A stretch of DNA of 64,000 nt from Acorus gramineus (lineage: Eukaryota > Streptophyta > Magnoliopsida > Acorales > Acoraceae), in NCBI GenBank assembly GCA_030737835.1, contig CM060849.1:15605216-15669215 (forward strand), in the 5' to 3' direction. The translations under genes and the position numbers were made by a program. Under the pieces are notes generated by a model, which had not been told where the DNA came from, ran no database searches, and saw only the letters and a list, made by a program, of their open reading frames with translations. Positions 38,396 through 49,144 of this stretch are shown here, piece after piece; position 1 is the first letter of the stretch; every line of letters begins with the position of its first letter.

Positions 38396-38398
38396 TAA

Positions 38399-39492
38399 TG
38401 GGAAAATGCATATAACCCCCCTTAAAGATGCATATATCTAGATTAACCCCTCATTTTTTTGAACATCCATACAACACTTTATTGGGGGTTTTTGGTAAAC
38501 TATATTGAAGAGGCACCTTGACATGTTCGTCATGAGCTCGTACGACTCCCGGGTAGTGGGTTTGCTTGGTTCGGTCTCTCCCAGTGGTGGTCATTGTTAG
38601 TTAGGTTGTTTGGGTGGACATTGTTAATGGTGGTGGTGGCTGCAGCGCCAGAGAGGGAAGGGGTTGAGAGATGGAGTTGTTGCTATCAAGAGAGTGTTTT
38701 AAGAAAGAGTTGTGTTTGGTTCAGATAATTTTTCTATCTTTTATCTGTTTGAGAAACCCAGAGGTTAGAAAATAAATGATTTGGAATTTGGATGTATGTA
38801 ACTTGAAAAGATATTTGAAATACCTCCTGTTTCCTTAAAAAAATAAATAGTATTTGAATTGGATTTGTTCTCATATGGTGTCTCAATAACATTTTATCAA
38901 ACATTTGATAAACATAAGATTAACCACTTACACTTCCTGATATAATCACAAAGATGCTTCAAAAGTGTAACCACAGTGTTGGGTTTAAGAGAATGAAGTA
39001 TTAATCCTTGAATTCGGATTGAATCACAAAAAAAGGATGCATAATGGAATAACTGGATATTAAGTGGAATGAAAAAGGAAAAGCATGGAAGCAATTGAAT
39101 GAGATGGTGAACAACAATTGATGTTTGATGGATAAAAGAAGATTGGAGGATGTTTTAAAGCAACAAAAATCTCAATAGTTGGAAATAAAACCGTTTGGAG
39201 GAAGAAGCACATCCAAGTCGTGATTATTGTGACAATGATATTTTGGTCATTTGAATGATCATTTTGAATTTTTGTAGAATGTCAAGGGGTTATATGCATA
39301 TCCAATTTCAGTTAACAGCTAAAATGATAGAATATTCCTAGCATATTCTTTAACATTTGATTGAAATCTAACTTAGAGATCCCAATGTTTAACCATGACA
39401 AAATATAAGGGGTTATATGGATATTTAAAAAAATGAGAGGTGAATCTAAGTATCCTCAATCTTTCAGGGGATTACATACATTTTACTTTTAT
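38399..39492. mobile_element. Inverted-repeat element with GC-rich interior
   Basis: The left arm GGGAAAATGCATATAACCCC ... AACCCCTCATTTTTTTGAAC matches the inverse of the right arm (AAAATGTATGTAATCCCCTG ... CACCTCTCATTTTTTTAAAT) over about 85 bp. The interior at about 38510-38700 is much richer in GC (CGTACGACTCCCGGG, GGTGGTGGTGGCTGCAGCGC). The arms resemble family A in motif style (ATATAACCCC) but not in full sequence. Confidence 0.55.
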
Positions 39493-39494
39493 AT

Positions 39495-40675
39495 ATAAAG
39501 AAAAACATAAATTTATACGCAATAAATTCATATGAGCATGCACTTCATTTTTTTTATAAAGAATATATTTTATCCTGTACACTTAAAAAAAAATATTAAC
39601 AAAAAAGTGGGGACTACAAAATAGATATCCTTAAAATCTAACCAAAGATTGATGGATATGATCGTCTCTTCAGCTGGAAAAGAGGGCATTTGGATTTCGA
39701 ATGTCTTGTTCCATTTTCTAATTGAAGAGACCCTAATGTTGTACTCATTGTTGGATCTATATATAATTTTGTAGGACGTGGTCAGTCCTTAAGCTTTTCA
39801 TTTGACATAATGACAAATTATACTTTCTGCAGTATTACGGTGAGTGTACTCCAATCCTATAATCATTGCTCTCTTAAATCTGTTTATTTCCTTAAAACGC
39901 ATCCCATTATCATCCATATATAAATGGTATATATATATGTATGGGGATAATGTTCAGATAATATTCAATCCAATGACTATTGCAAACTTTTAAATTTTTA
40001 AAAATTTATTTATCATTAAATTTTAATTATTTCCTCATTTAATTAAATTCAACTGTAAATCCAAAAGTAAATTGATTAATATCACAAGCTCTATAACCAT
40101 CAGGTTATTAAATATAAGAAGCCTGAATTACTGAGTTATTACAACCTATTAGGCAGCTGATCAGTCTGTGATAACAGTAACTCTTGAAAGACAAAAAGGT
40201 ATATATATCAGAAATGATACATGAAACATAAATCATGCAAGTGGAAGCAAGATAAGAAGTAAAATCCACTCAAGACATCTAGATAGAGATGGGACTCCCA
40301 TAATAAGAGGTGACAGTTAGTACAAGTGTCCAACAAAACATACTCAGGAACCATTGAAAGAAATAACAAAACAACTGATCGATAAACAAGGGACAACTTG
40401 ATCTCATATATGTTCAGAGCAAATTAAACCTCAGCCCACGAGAGCTACTTTAACTTAATAAGATTGTTAATATACTCAATCTATTTTATAATTTATTTAC
40501 GGTCATAGTTTTATACGAAATCATCTAACATAATATAAATTCTATAATTTCAATATGTACTCTACTAGAAAAAAAAGTTTTTAAAAATTATGTATTCAAT
40601 TGTATGAGTATATATTCATATAAGTATTTGCATCATTCATATATTTAATTAGTTAAATATATACTAAAAAAAAGG
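39495..40675. other. Intergenic with one strong hairpin
   Basis: No coding gene. A compact imperfect hairpin sits at 39664-39731 and is listed separately. Confidence 0.5.
39664..39731. other. Imperfect hairpin, possible small-RNA precursor
   Basis: GTCTCTTCAGCTGGAAAA (39664-39681) pairs with TTTTCTAATTGAAGAGAC (39714-39731) with two G-U pairs and one mismatch. A second stem inside pairs AGGGCATT with AATGTCTT, leaving a short loop. This is too regular for ordinary AT-rich spacer, but no known microRNA family was recognised. Either strand could be the transcribed one. Confidence 0.35.
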
Positions 40676-40679
40676 GTTT

Positions 40680-40898
40680 TTTATTTTTAAGTCCCCACAA
40701 ACCATCATATTTAGTGATCGATCCCTCACTTCTTCGTATTTAGGTTTTAGTCTCCAGATTTAAATGATAGTTCCTTTTTAGTCCCTGAGAGGGACCTATC
40801 CATGAATTATCCTTTAAATCTGGGGACTAAAACCCAAATACGAAGAAGAAAGGGATCAATCACTAAATATGATGGTTTGTGTGAACTTAAAAATAAAA
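40680..40898. mobile_element. Inverted-repeat MITE, family B copy 2
   Basis: Arms of about 100 bp are nearly identical in inverse orientation. Both hold CACAAACCATCATATTTAGTGAT, split here as CACAAACCATCATA and TTTAGTGAT, followed by CTTCTTCGTATTT and CCAGATTTAAA. Flanks are runs of A (TAAAAAAAA left, AAAAAAAAA right), consistent with a 9-bp duplication of Mutator type. Confidence 0.7.
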
Positions 40899-40899
40899 A

Positions 40900-41657
40900 T
40901 CCCCCAAAAAAAAAGTATGAGCAGCAAACGGTGTAGAACTTATTGTTCTCCGTATGATAAACATATGTAAATTCAATCCTTATCCAAACATGAATTTTCA
41001 TAAATAAAACATATACTTCAATCAATTATGTACATACCCAATGTTTCACCTCAGTATACATGGTTAAAAAATCAACCAACGACATCGCCGAAACTCTAAT
41101 TCACGACATGTAGACTGTAGAGGCATCCATGAAACCAAACTAAATGAAATCCAATAAACTAACAAGTAACAACACAAACAAAACTCATTACATGACATGT
41201 ATTTTAAAATATACATATATTTTAAATTCATTCTATCCATCTAAACTTTTCCAATATATATATAATAATAATGATAATAACATATACATAAATAAATTAA
41301 AAAAAAGTCCTGGATATGTACACCCATCACATGACATGTATATATCCCTAATTTTGAACGCCTCCTTCGCCGTCGGTTGGTTGGTCGGTCGGCAGTACTC
41401 TCTTTGAATTCCATCAAAGATAATGAAAACAACAACTCAAATAAAAAAAGAAAAAAATTATTAAAAAAAAAAAAAAGTAACCTGTCGTCACTGAGAACGA
41501 CGTCCCCCATCTCTTCCTCTATCCACGAGTACGTCAATCTATGGCCAGCCCAAGTTAGGCCAACCACACTGTTCAATCCAATCACCACAGTAATTCTAAA
41601 ACAAAACAACAACAACCAAAAAAATAATTCAAGAATTCAATTTTACCCAGACCCAAA
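40900..41657. other. 3' flank of the ERF gene
   Basis: AT-rich, then moderately mixed sequence downstream of the minus-strand ERF stop codon. The open frame at 41377-41943 on the plus strand runs antisense through the ERF gene and is not considered real. Confidence 0.5.
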
Positions 41658-42176
41658 TCAAGGATCCCCGTCGTCGTCGTCGGAGCTGGGGGTCTCGTTC
41701 AGGTCGGGCTTCTTCGAACCCCTCCCACTGTTGTTGTTGTTGGTGGTGGTGGTGGTGGTGGTGGTGGTGTTGTTGGTTGTGGTGGTGGGGTTAACCATGA
41801 CAAGCCCGGCCTCCTGCGCGTCGACGCGCGCGCCGACCTCCGTTGCCTTCTTCCTGATGGAAGCCGCCGACATCTCGTGGAACCCGCCGTCGGAGGCGAC
41901 GAGGTCGGGGAAGTTGAGGCGCGCCGTGGGTCCGCGGAGGTAGAAAACGGCGGTGTCGTAGGCGCGCGCGGCGGCGATGGGGGTGGAGTAGGAGCCCAAC
42001 CAAAGGCGGGAGCGCTTGTTGGGCTCCCTTATCTCGGCGACCCACTTCCCCCACTTCCTCATGCGGATCCCCTTGTATTGCTTCTCCGACGAGTGGGTTT
42101 GGGTCTTCTTCTTCTTCGTTGTCGTCGTCGAATCGCTGCTGCTGCTGTTGCTGCTCTTCGTCGATGAAGATTCCAT
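41658..42176 (-). CDS. DREB-subfamily AP2/ERF transcription factor with EAR repression motif
   Basis: An intronless frame of 172 residues. Residues 1-33 are Ser/Thr/Lys-rich. The single AP2/ERF domain spans 34-91 ([45 protein letters not shown]). V46 and E51 fill positions 14 and 19 of the domain, the DREB signature that favours DRE/CRT (CCGAC) sites. A conserved block [14 protein letters not shown] (107-120) follows. After a Thr/Asn run (131-149) the tail carries DLNETP (158-163), an EAR motif of the DLNxxP type. The layout fits group II (A-5) factors such as RAP2.1 and the DEAR proteins, which act as nuclear repressors in cold and dehydration responses; that role is inferred from the family. 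GC content is high and no transposon overlaps it. The exact orthologue is not determined. Confidence 0.93.
   Translation of the reverse strand: MESSSTKSSNSSSSDSTTTTKKKKTQTHSSEKQYKGIRMRKWGKWVAEIREPNKRSRLWLGSYSTPIAAARAYDTAVFYLRGPTARLNFPDLVASDGGFHEMSAASIRKKATEVGARVDAQEAGLVMVNPTTTTNNTTTTTTTTTNNNNSGRGSKKPDLNETPSSDDDDGDP
41729..41787 (-). repeat. Coding trinucleotide repeat (Thr/Asn run in the ERF)
   Basis: GTT and GGT triplets on the plus strand encode the Asn and Thr run (residues 131-149) just before the EAR motif. Length variation would shift the distance between the DNA-binding and repression parts without breaking the frame. Confidence 0.85.
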
Positions 42177-42190
42177 GGTGGTGGAGAGGT

Positions 42191-42206
42191 GGGGGGGGGG
42201 GGGGGG
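42191..42206 (-). repeat. C16 tract in the ERF leader
   Basis: Sixteen G on the plus strand, that is C16 in the leader, ending 14 bases before the start codon. Such a run is prone to slippage, and assembly errors are possible here. Confidence 0.8.
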
Positions 42207-42255
42207 ATGGACTTATTGAAAGGGGCTTTTGCGCGCGCGCGCTGGGGTTGAAGCG

Positions 42256-42262
42256 TTATATA
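42256..42262 (-). promoter_or_regulatory. TATA box of the ERF gene
   Basis: TATATAA on the minus strand, 80 bases upstream of the ATG, in otherwise GC-rich sequence. It is the only good TATA in the proximal 300 bp. Confidence 0.7.
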
Positions 42263-42303
42263 AGTGGTACGCGCGCGCCGCCAGAGATCTCCGACATATT
42301 GAT

Positions 42304-42349
42304 GTCCACGTGTCGGTAAGTCGGCGCGCGAGGGGCGCCGACGTGGACA
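42304..42349 (-). promoter_or_regulatory. Inverted ABRE/DRE cluster in the ERF promoter
   Basis: GTCCACGTGTCGG at 42304-42316 is mirrored by CCGACGTGGAC at 42339-42349. The cluster contains a G-box/ABRE core CACGTG (42307-42312), DRE cores as GTCGGT (42312-42317), GTCGGC (42320-42325) and GCCGAC (42337-42342), and a second ACGTGG. It lies about 45-90 bp upstream of the TATA box. DREB and bZIP (ABF) factors are the known binders of these cores. Confidence 0.65.
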
Positions 42350-42429
42350 GTTGCGCCTCTCTCACGGAAGCTCTATTTTGGGGGTTTGGGGTTTGGCCGT
42401 GTTTGGACGTTGATGTTAGCGAAGGTGAT

Positions 42430-42437
<8 letters not shown>

Positions 42438-42468
<31 letters not shown>
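42438..42468. repeat. (GA)n tract, upstream of the ERF
   Basis: Uninterrupted GA repeat on the plus strand, CT on the strand of the gene. A second tract lies at 42557-42582. GA/CT tracts near plant promoters are known binding places of BBR/BPC proteins. Confidence 0.85.
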
Positions 42469-42473
<5 letters not shown>

Positions 42474-42589
42474 CAGAGGTGTTGTTGAAGTGGATGAGGT
42501 GTCGTTGACAAAAGGAGGGGGAGGTCGGTGGAGATGGTTTTGAGTGGGAGAGAATATGAGAGAGAGAGAGAGAGAGAGAGAGCACATGT

Positions 42590-43570
42590 GGCTTCCGCTT
42601 CACGCAATAAAGTTTGGCGTGCTTTGGTTTTGTTTTTGTTTAATTTAATTTTTTTCGATGGACGATGATATCGTTACGCCAAAATCACAGGGGAATAACG
42701 CACTCCTCTTGTCGTTTTCTTACTGTTTTTCGTTTCTGTCGCCCATGAAAGATTGTCTTAGAATTCTAAAAAAAATAATTAAAATTTTAATTAAATTTTA
42801 ATTTTAAAATCTAATATAACATATTTTGAGAGTTAAAAGATTGGATGACCGAATACGATTTGACCTTCAAAGAATTTCATATGTTCATTATAAATAACTA
42901 TGTCCCTATAAAATAAAATTGAGAAAATATTATATATATAACAGTGTTTACACAGAAGTAAAACTAGTTATATATGTATGTAAAATTTGGAGTTATATTG
43001 ACTATTAATAAAAAAATTTATAATCATGAAAATATACTCAAATATCATCAACTATATATACAAAAAATATAAGTAAATGGTAAATTAATAAAATATGGAA
43101 TTAATACATTCACTAATACATTTTGATGATTATTGGCATGTAATGCTCATATAATAATATATTATACATAATGCGACTATTTATTGGGCTCATGTCATGC
43201 TTGTGTGATATTATCATCATGTAAATATAAATAGGATCCTATAAAATTAATTTTAAATCGATTTTTGGATAATTCAATGAAATGGTCTTCTCAATTTATA
43301 ATTGAATTTGAGAAAAAAAAGAAAATAAAATGATTTTTTACTAATTAAAAAAATACGACTATTTTGGATTCGTTGGAGATCTGATTGGATAAAATCAGAA
43401 TTGCACAGCTAAACCATATGGTTCACGTGGTCTTTTGAATTTTTATGGTTGAATGAGGAAATGGAGTTGGAAAGGCGGTTTATTCGAGTGATTGATGTTT
43501 GAAGTGATGTAATAATTATATATAATATTTAGACGAAAAATTAATGGTATTGACATTATAAAATTTAGAT
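42590..43570. other. Intergenic upstream of the ERF promoter
   Basis: AT-rich sequence begins sharply at about 42640. No gene seen. Confidence 0.55.
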
Positions 43571-43580
43571 ATTTATATTA

Positions 43581-44348
43581 AGAAAAATGACTAAAAAAGT
43601 ATGTCAAAAATTAAAAATATCAAAATCAATCACTTTTAAAATTATACCTAAAAAAGTCTCATTTTATAATTTTAGAAACACAAAAGACTAATATACCCCT
43701 ATGCAATTGGATTCTTAATACATCTCATATCTCTTAACTTTATTAAATTATTTCACCCTCTTAATTTTATTAATATATTTCACACATTTTCATGTAGATC
43801 ATTTTTTTTATATTGTAAATTTTTTGTGATTAGGTGGATTTTGTGAAATATGTACCAATATAATTTGAGTTTTTGATAATGAACTCCATTAAATGTTGAT
43901 ATTTTTTTAAAATAGATATGTACTAATGATATCATAAAAATATGTATATAGCAAATAAATAAAAAATGTGAACAAAGATTTAGAATACTAAAATATCATC
44001 TGCTGCATTGGGGCACAATACAGATTTAAATTACATATTATGATTATACACAATGAAAAATGATAAACAATATCATGTAAGATATATATAAAAAACACAC
44101 AGTATGATATATAATAACAAAACCTCTAAGGGGATTGATTTTCATCATGTATAGAGAGATTGTTATTTTGTAGAAAAAATAGATTTTTAGTGTGGAATAA
44201 AAAGGGATATTAAAGATTTAATTACATAAGGGCGGATTAGTCTTTTGTGTTTCTAAAATTGTGAAATGAAACTTTTTTAGGTATCATTTTAAAAAATGGC
44301 TAATTTGGATATTTTAAACTCTTAGGAGATTTTTTTGATCATGTTTCC
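43581..44348. mobile_element. Mutator-like MITE with perfect 9-bp target duplication
   Basis: TTTATATTA occurs at 43572-43580 and 44349-44357, directly abutting the element. The left arm (AGAAAAATGACTAAAAAAG, ATACCTAAAAAAGT, AATTTTAGAAACACAAAAGA) is mirrored by the right arm (inverse of GGAAACATGATCAAAAAAAT, ATACCTAAAAAAGTTTCA, AATTTTAGAAACACAAAAGA). Inverted repeats run about 125 bp. The 768-bp body is AT-rich and non-coding. Confidence 0.85.
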
Positions 44349-44574
44349 TTTATATTAATGAATGTGCATGTAGTAGAATCTTAAATAAAGCCAATAATAC
44401 AGAATTAAAATAAATTTTGACAAGTATTATACATATTATAAAGTCCATAGATAAATAAATTGTTTTACATGGATATATTCTGACAATTAACATGAAGAAT
44501 GCAAATAATAACTTTTATATCGAGTATGACAACTATGGCCAGAATTGATTTTCAAAAATCATAAAAATAAAATT

Positions 44575-45118
44575 ATGGTGTGATGACACAGTTTGAAAAA
44601 TTATTTAGAGCTTTTAACTGTTTTATTCATGGTTTTTTAAGATGTAATGATGAGGGCTGCATTATGAAACTCAGATTTCGCGGTACACTAATTCTACAAA
44701 ATCTACATGCTGCATTTCACGTAAGTTGAGACATTTGATAATTCATATTGGCTTTTTTTTATCTTTTTAAAAAGCTAAAATCATCCCAAATTAGGCTATC
44801 GTTTGACAAATTTTTTTGGGGGGATTTTATCTTTTTTAAATGTTAAAAGCTGTTATCAAACAAATTAGCTTACATGTATCATTATCACTAGATTTTGTCA
44901 AAGCACTGCGTTTCAAACTCTATGTTTCATAAAACACCCATCATCATTAGTTACATCCTCACAAACCGTGTATATAAAAAAAAATCGGTAAGCACCTCCC
45001 ATTTCTGTGAAAAATATTAAATAATCAAATCTTGGGGACCATCATCTTAAAAAAAACCGTGTATAAAACAACTAAAAGCTAAAAATTGCTTTTCAAACTA
45101 TGTTTCCAAACGCACCCA
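44575..45118. mobile_element. Degraded inverted-repeat element
   Basis: The right end, read inversely, is GGGTGCGTTTGGAAACATAG followed by TTTATACACGG, and the left side carries related sequence (GTTTGAAAAATTATTTAGAG). A partial relative is at 26478. Boundaries are approximate. Confidence 0.45.
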
Positions 45119-45119
45119 A

Positions 45120-47733
45120 ACCATTTAAATTCAAGGATGTATCCAATGCTTCACAAACCTCAATTTCTATGTGAATCAATCAAGACATGCCGCATAAGCA
45201 CTACAAAGAATGTTATAAGTTGTGCACATGTGAATATGTAATTTTACGAAATAGTAAAGATGATTTCATCGAATTTCTTACAAAAGAAATGTGATAATTT
45301 TTTTGAAAAATAGGTAGATGTTGCTACCATGATTTCATTAAAATTTTCGAAGTACAACACTAAAGGAGGTGAGAGAAAAATAGAGAAATTCAAAACAATT
45401 CAGTAAACTAGCTATGAATATAAGGAGAGGAGAGAAGAGGTAATTCTCTGCGGTGAGAGGCTGGTTAGAGATATTTAACAGGGTTTAACACCGAGAGATT
45501 CCCCCCCATTAAACCACGATCCTCAAACGCCCATTATCGAAGTGCACCTTCACACCCACCATGCACCGACCCCAATCACGCATGCATCCGCAAAAAATCT
45601 CTCAAGTATTTTTTCAATAAATTCTCGCACCCTTAAATAGTGTTGCGTTTCGTGAGAGCCAAATCACCCAAGTACCTGCCAGGATGATTGAATGAGAGAT
45701 GTGGGCTGCCGCCCTGCACACGCTGGGGTGATGAAGATCATTGCCAACCGACTAGAGCTCCTCCAGCGATTGGAAGTTCAAGGACAGCCCAGTAGCGTCC
45801 CCGATCGCCGACCACCAGCGATGAGAAATCTGACACTGGCTAAAATAAGTGTTGTGCCGACTCCGGTTCCTCTGAACGGAGGACGCATGTAGTTGAAGTC
45901 GACAGTCGACAGATTCCATTTGGCCCTACAATTTAGCATTCGTGTAAAAAAAAAGGAAAAACTTTCAATTATTTTCTTTTATCTATTTTGTTTTATTAAA
46001 AATGAGAAAAAAATCTTCTCTTTCCATCATAACAGTCATGTACAAATAATATAAAAATTAATTAAAAAAATGATTTATTTTCTATCACTTTTTTTGTTAA
46101 CCTGGGGTCATTTTGTATCCATCCTAAAATATTAAAAAAATGCTAAATCAACATGTTTGGTCAGTGATAATTTAAGAAAGAATTGTGGATCTCACTCATT
46201 TAAAATTCATGTAAATGAAAAAATTGGATGGAATCAAAATCCTAGCAAATTGGTGCAATTTTGAGAATCTCAACGGATTCTCTTATGTTACTGTCAATTA
46301 TAATAACCATTAATATAATTGACCCGACCTGATCGACTAAATCTTCACTCGAGCTGAATACTAGTCTGATCCACCCCCAAAACCAGGTGAAAAATAGTAA
46401 AAATCAATCGACTCACAAATTAAACAGATGGTTTTTGAGAACCACTACGGATTGATTAAACCAAGTGATTATTTTATTCATTAATATTTTGATTAATTAT
46501 TTGTTAAAATATAAATTTATGAAAAAATTAGAGAACATCTATGCTTGAGTCAATGATATTTAATCTATTCATTTTTCTGGTTCAGTGAACATTTCAATTA
46601 TAAAAATTAAATAATATGATTTTAAATAATTATAACTCATATTCCTAATTAAACGAAATAAACCCCATCTCTTTTTTCTCTCATCAACTTCTATATTTAA
46701 ATAATATGTAACGTCCAATTTATTAGGGATATGATTCTCATTTTGTGTTTAACTTTATATGTGACTTTTTTTTTTATTTAATCTACTTTTTTTTACGGAT
46801 TGTTATACATACTAAAAGATATATTTTTAATATATATCAGTTGTTAAAGGATTTTTTTCTACTTAAAACAAATGCCTTATAATTTTTTATACATGAAACA
46901 AATATGAGTAGATTGATATGGAAAGATATGACCAGAAAAACTCTTACTAATAGTAATAATAAAAAAAGGTAAAAAACAGAAGAGAGATTAATTCTATATA
47001 ATCCCTTGATTTTGGAAAAAAAAAAAAACAGAGAGAAGGAATTCATTGAAAAAACAAACTGTCTAATAAATTTGGATTCATATAAAATGATTTAACAAGG
47101 TAATGATGGTAAAAAGCTTCTTTGCCTAAGAATGACGCACTAACACACATTAATTCCCGTGTCTTGGGCGAGGAATACTTGTGATCATAATCACAATCAT
47201 TCTTATGAATAATTAAAAGGTATCCGGTCTGAATCAAATGATTTACCCAAACTATTATTGGTGCCTAATTTTCCTCCACCTATGGCTTAGGCCTCGACAG
47301 CTGTACTTTTTTTTTCTTTTATATATATATATATATAAGTTGTTTGGTTAAGTTAAGGGAGTAATTATGGATGAAAGGTGTGATTTTTATTTATGGGATG
47401 CAAACAAAAACAAGAATTGAATATACACGCATTAAACAAATGGGATGTTTTTTTTTTATTCGCCGACTCTGCCGGCTTTTTGAGTCGTTTTTATTGCAAG
47501 TACAACTGTGTTGTCGTGGCCTGGACGATTTTATGGATTGCCCCCTCTGACTTGTCAAAACTATATATGAAAGTTCAGGGCGGCTTTGCACGGGCCGTTC
47601 TGAATTCTAATAGATTCCTCGTAAAATTAAATACAAAAAAACCGTTGGACCAGCCTGGCACTGACACGCGTGCGGTCCTTGGGCGTACCATTCACATTAC
47701 CGGGAGGTGGGATTAAAGGCTTTTTTATTTTCA
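45120..47733. other. Intergenic with two unassigned GC-richer islands
   Basis: 45660-45895 and 47460-47716 are richer in GC than the surroundings and hold short open frames (66 and 107 residues) that match no family I know. 46310-46440 is a reverse-oriented fragment of the repeat that follows the tandem array at 48980-49110. Nothing else is supported. Confidence 0.4.
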
Positions 47734-48980
47734 CTCCTCGAAAGCAATTTTTAAAAATAGAACTTTTCAACGAACTCAAATAAATTCTGGATCGATTCCA
47801 CTATTGGATCAATTGAATTTAACTCGTGACATAACAATAATATAATAAATTTATTAATTATTAACACTGACAAAAAAATATGAAATGTTTTAGAAAAACT
47901 TTACATAAATTTTTATTTAACTTCATCACATGCTTTTAATGTATAAAACTAATTTTTTTTTATTTTTCATGTGTTATCTAGTATTTAATCACAATTTCTA
48001 TGAATCATTAATCCATACCAATTCACAAAAAAAACGTCGGTTCAACTAACTCCTCGAAAGCAATTTTTAAAAATAGAACTTTTCAACGAACTCAAATAAA
48101 TTCTGGATCAAGGATTACTTATTCAATTGGATTTAACTCGTGATATAACAATAATATAATAAATTTATTAATTATTAACACTGATAAAAAATATAAAATA
48201 TTTTAGAAAAATTTTGCATAAAATTTTTATTTAACTTCATAACATGATTTTAATGGATAAAATCTATTTTTTTTCATGTGTTATCTAGTATTTAATCACA
48301 ATTTCTATGAATCATTAATCCATACCAATTCACAAAAAAAACGTCGGTTCAACTAACTCCTTGAAAGCAATTTTTTAAAAATTAAACTTTTCAATGAACT
48401 CAAAAATTTTCTAGGTCAAGGATTACTGATTCAACTATTGGATCAATTGGATTTAACTCGTGGCATAACAATAATATAATAAATTTATTAATTATTAACA
48501 CTGAAAAAAAATATGAAATATTTTAGAAAAATTTTGCATAAAATTTTTATTTAACTTCGTAACATGATTTTAATGTATAAAATCTATTTTTTTTTCATGT
48601 GTTATCAAATATTTAATCATAATTTCTATGAATCATTAACCCATACCAATTCACAAAAACTGTCGGTTCAACTAACTCCTCGAAAGCAATTTTTAAAAAT
48701 AGAACTTTTCAACGAACTCAAATAAATTCTGGATCAAGGATTACTTATTCAATTGGATTTAACTCGTGATATAACAATAATATAATAAATTTATTAATTA
48801 TTAACACTGATAAAAAATATAAAATATTTTAGAAAAATTTTGCATAAAATTTTTATTTAACTTCATAACATGATTTTAATGGATAAAATCTATTTTTTTT
48901 CATGTGTTATCTAGTATTTAATCACAATTTCTATGAATCATTAATCCATACCAATTCACAAAAAAAACGTCGGTTCAACT
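47734..48980 (+). repeat. Tandem array, four units of ~305-319 bp
   Basis: Units begin with CTCCTCGAAAGCAATTTTT (or CTCCTTGAAAGC) at 47734, 48050, 48357 and 48676, and end with ACGTCGGTTCAACTA or a close variant. Units 2 and 4 are almost identical, whereas 1 and 3 differ by substitutions and small indels. A diverged single unit with the same downstream flank lies at about 50390-50780, so the array grew inside a dispersed repeat. Confidence 0.9.
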
Positions 48981-49144
48981 GGTGAATTGATTAGGTTTTA
49001 TCGATTTTTTATATTATTGGGTTTTAGAGATAACCCAACTGAAATTCAAAGCGGATAAAAGTTTAATCGGTTCAATCTGTCAGGTTGGGTTGGGTTTTAA
49101 AACACTCCTTGAAAGACCAACGATTTTTTTATCTTTGGAAATGC

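Noticed and set aside
41377-42587. Plus- and minus-strand frames overlapping the ERF gene and its promoter
   Set aside because: Shadows of GC-rich coding sequence and CT repeats. Only the minus-strand AP2 frame has a domain.
47734-48980. Repeat array considered as CRISPR or satellite DNA
   Set aside because: Units are long, directly adjacent and without spacers, in a plant genome. Four units are too few for a centromeric satellite.
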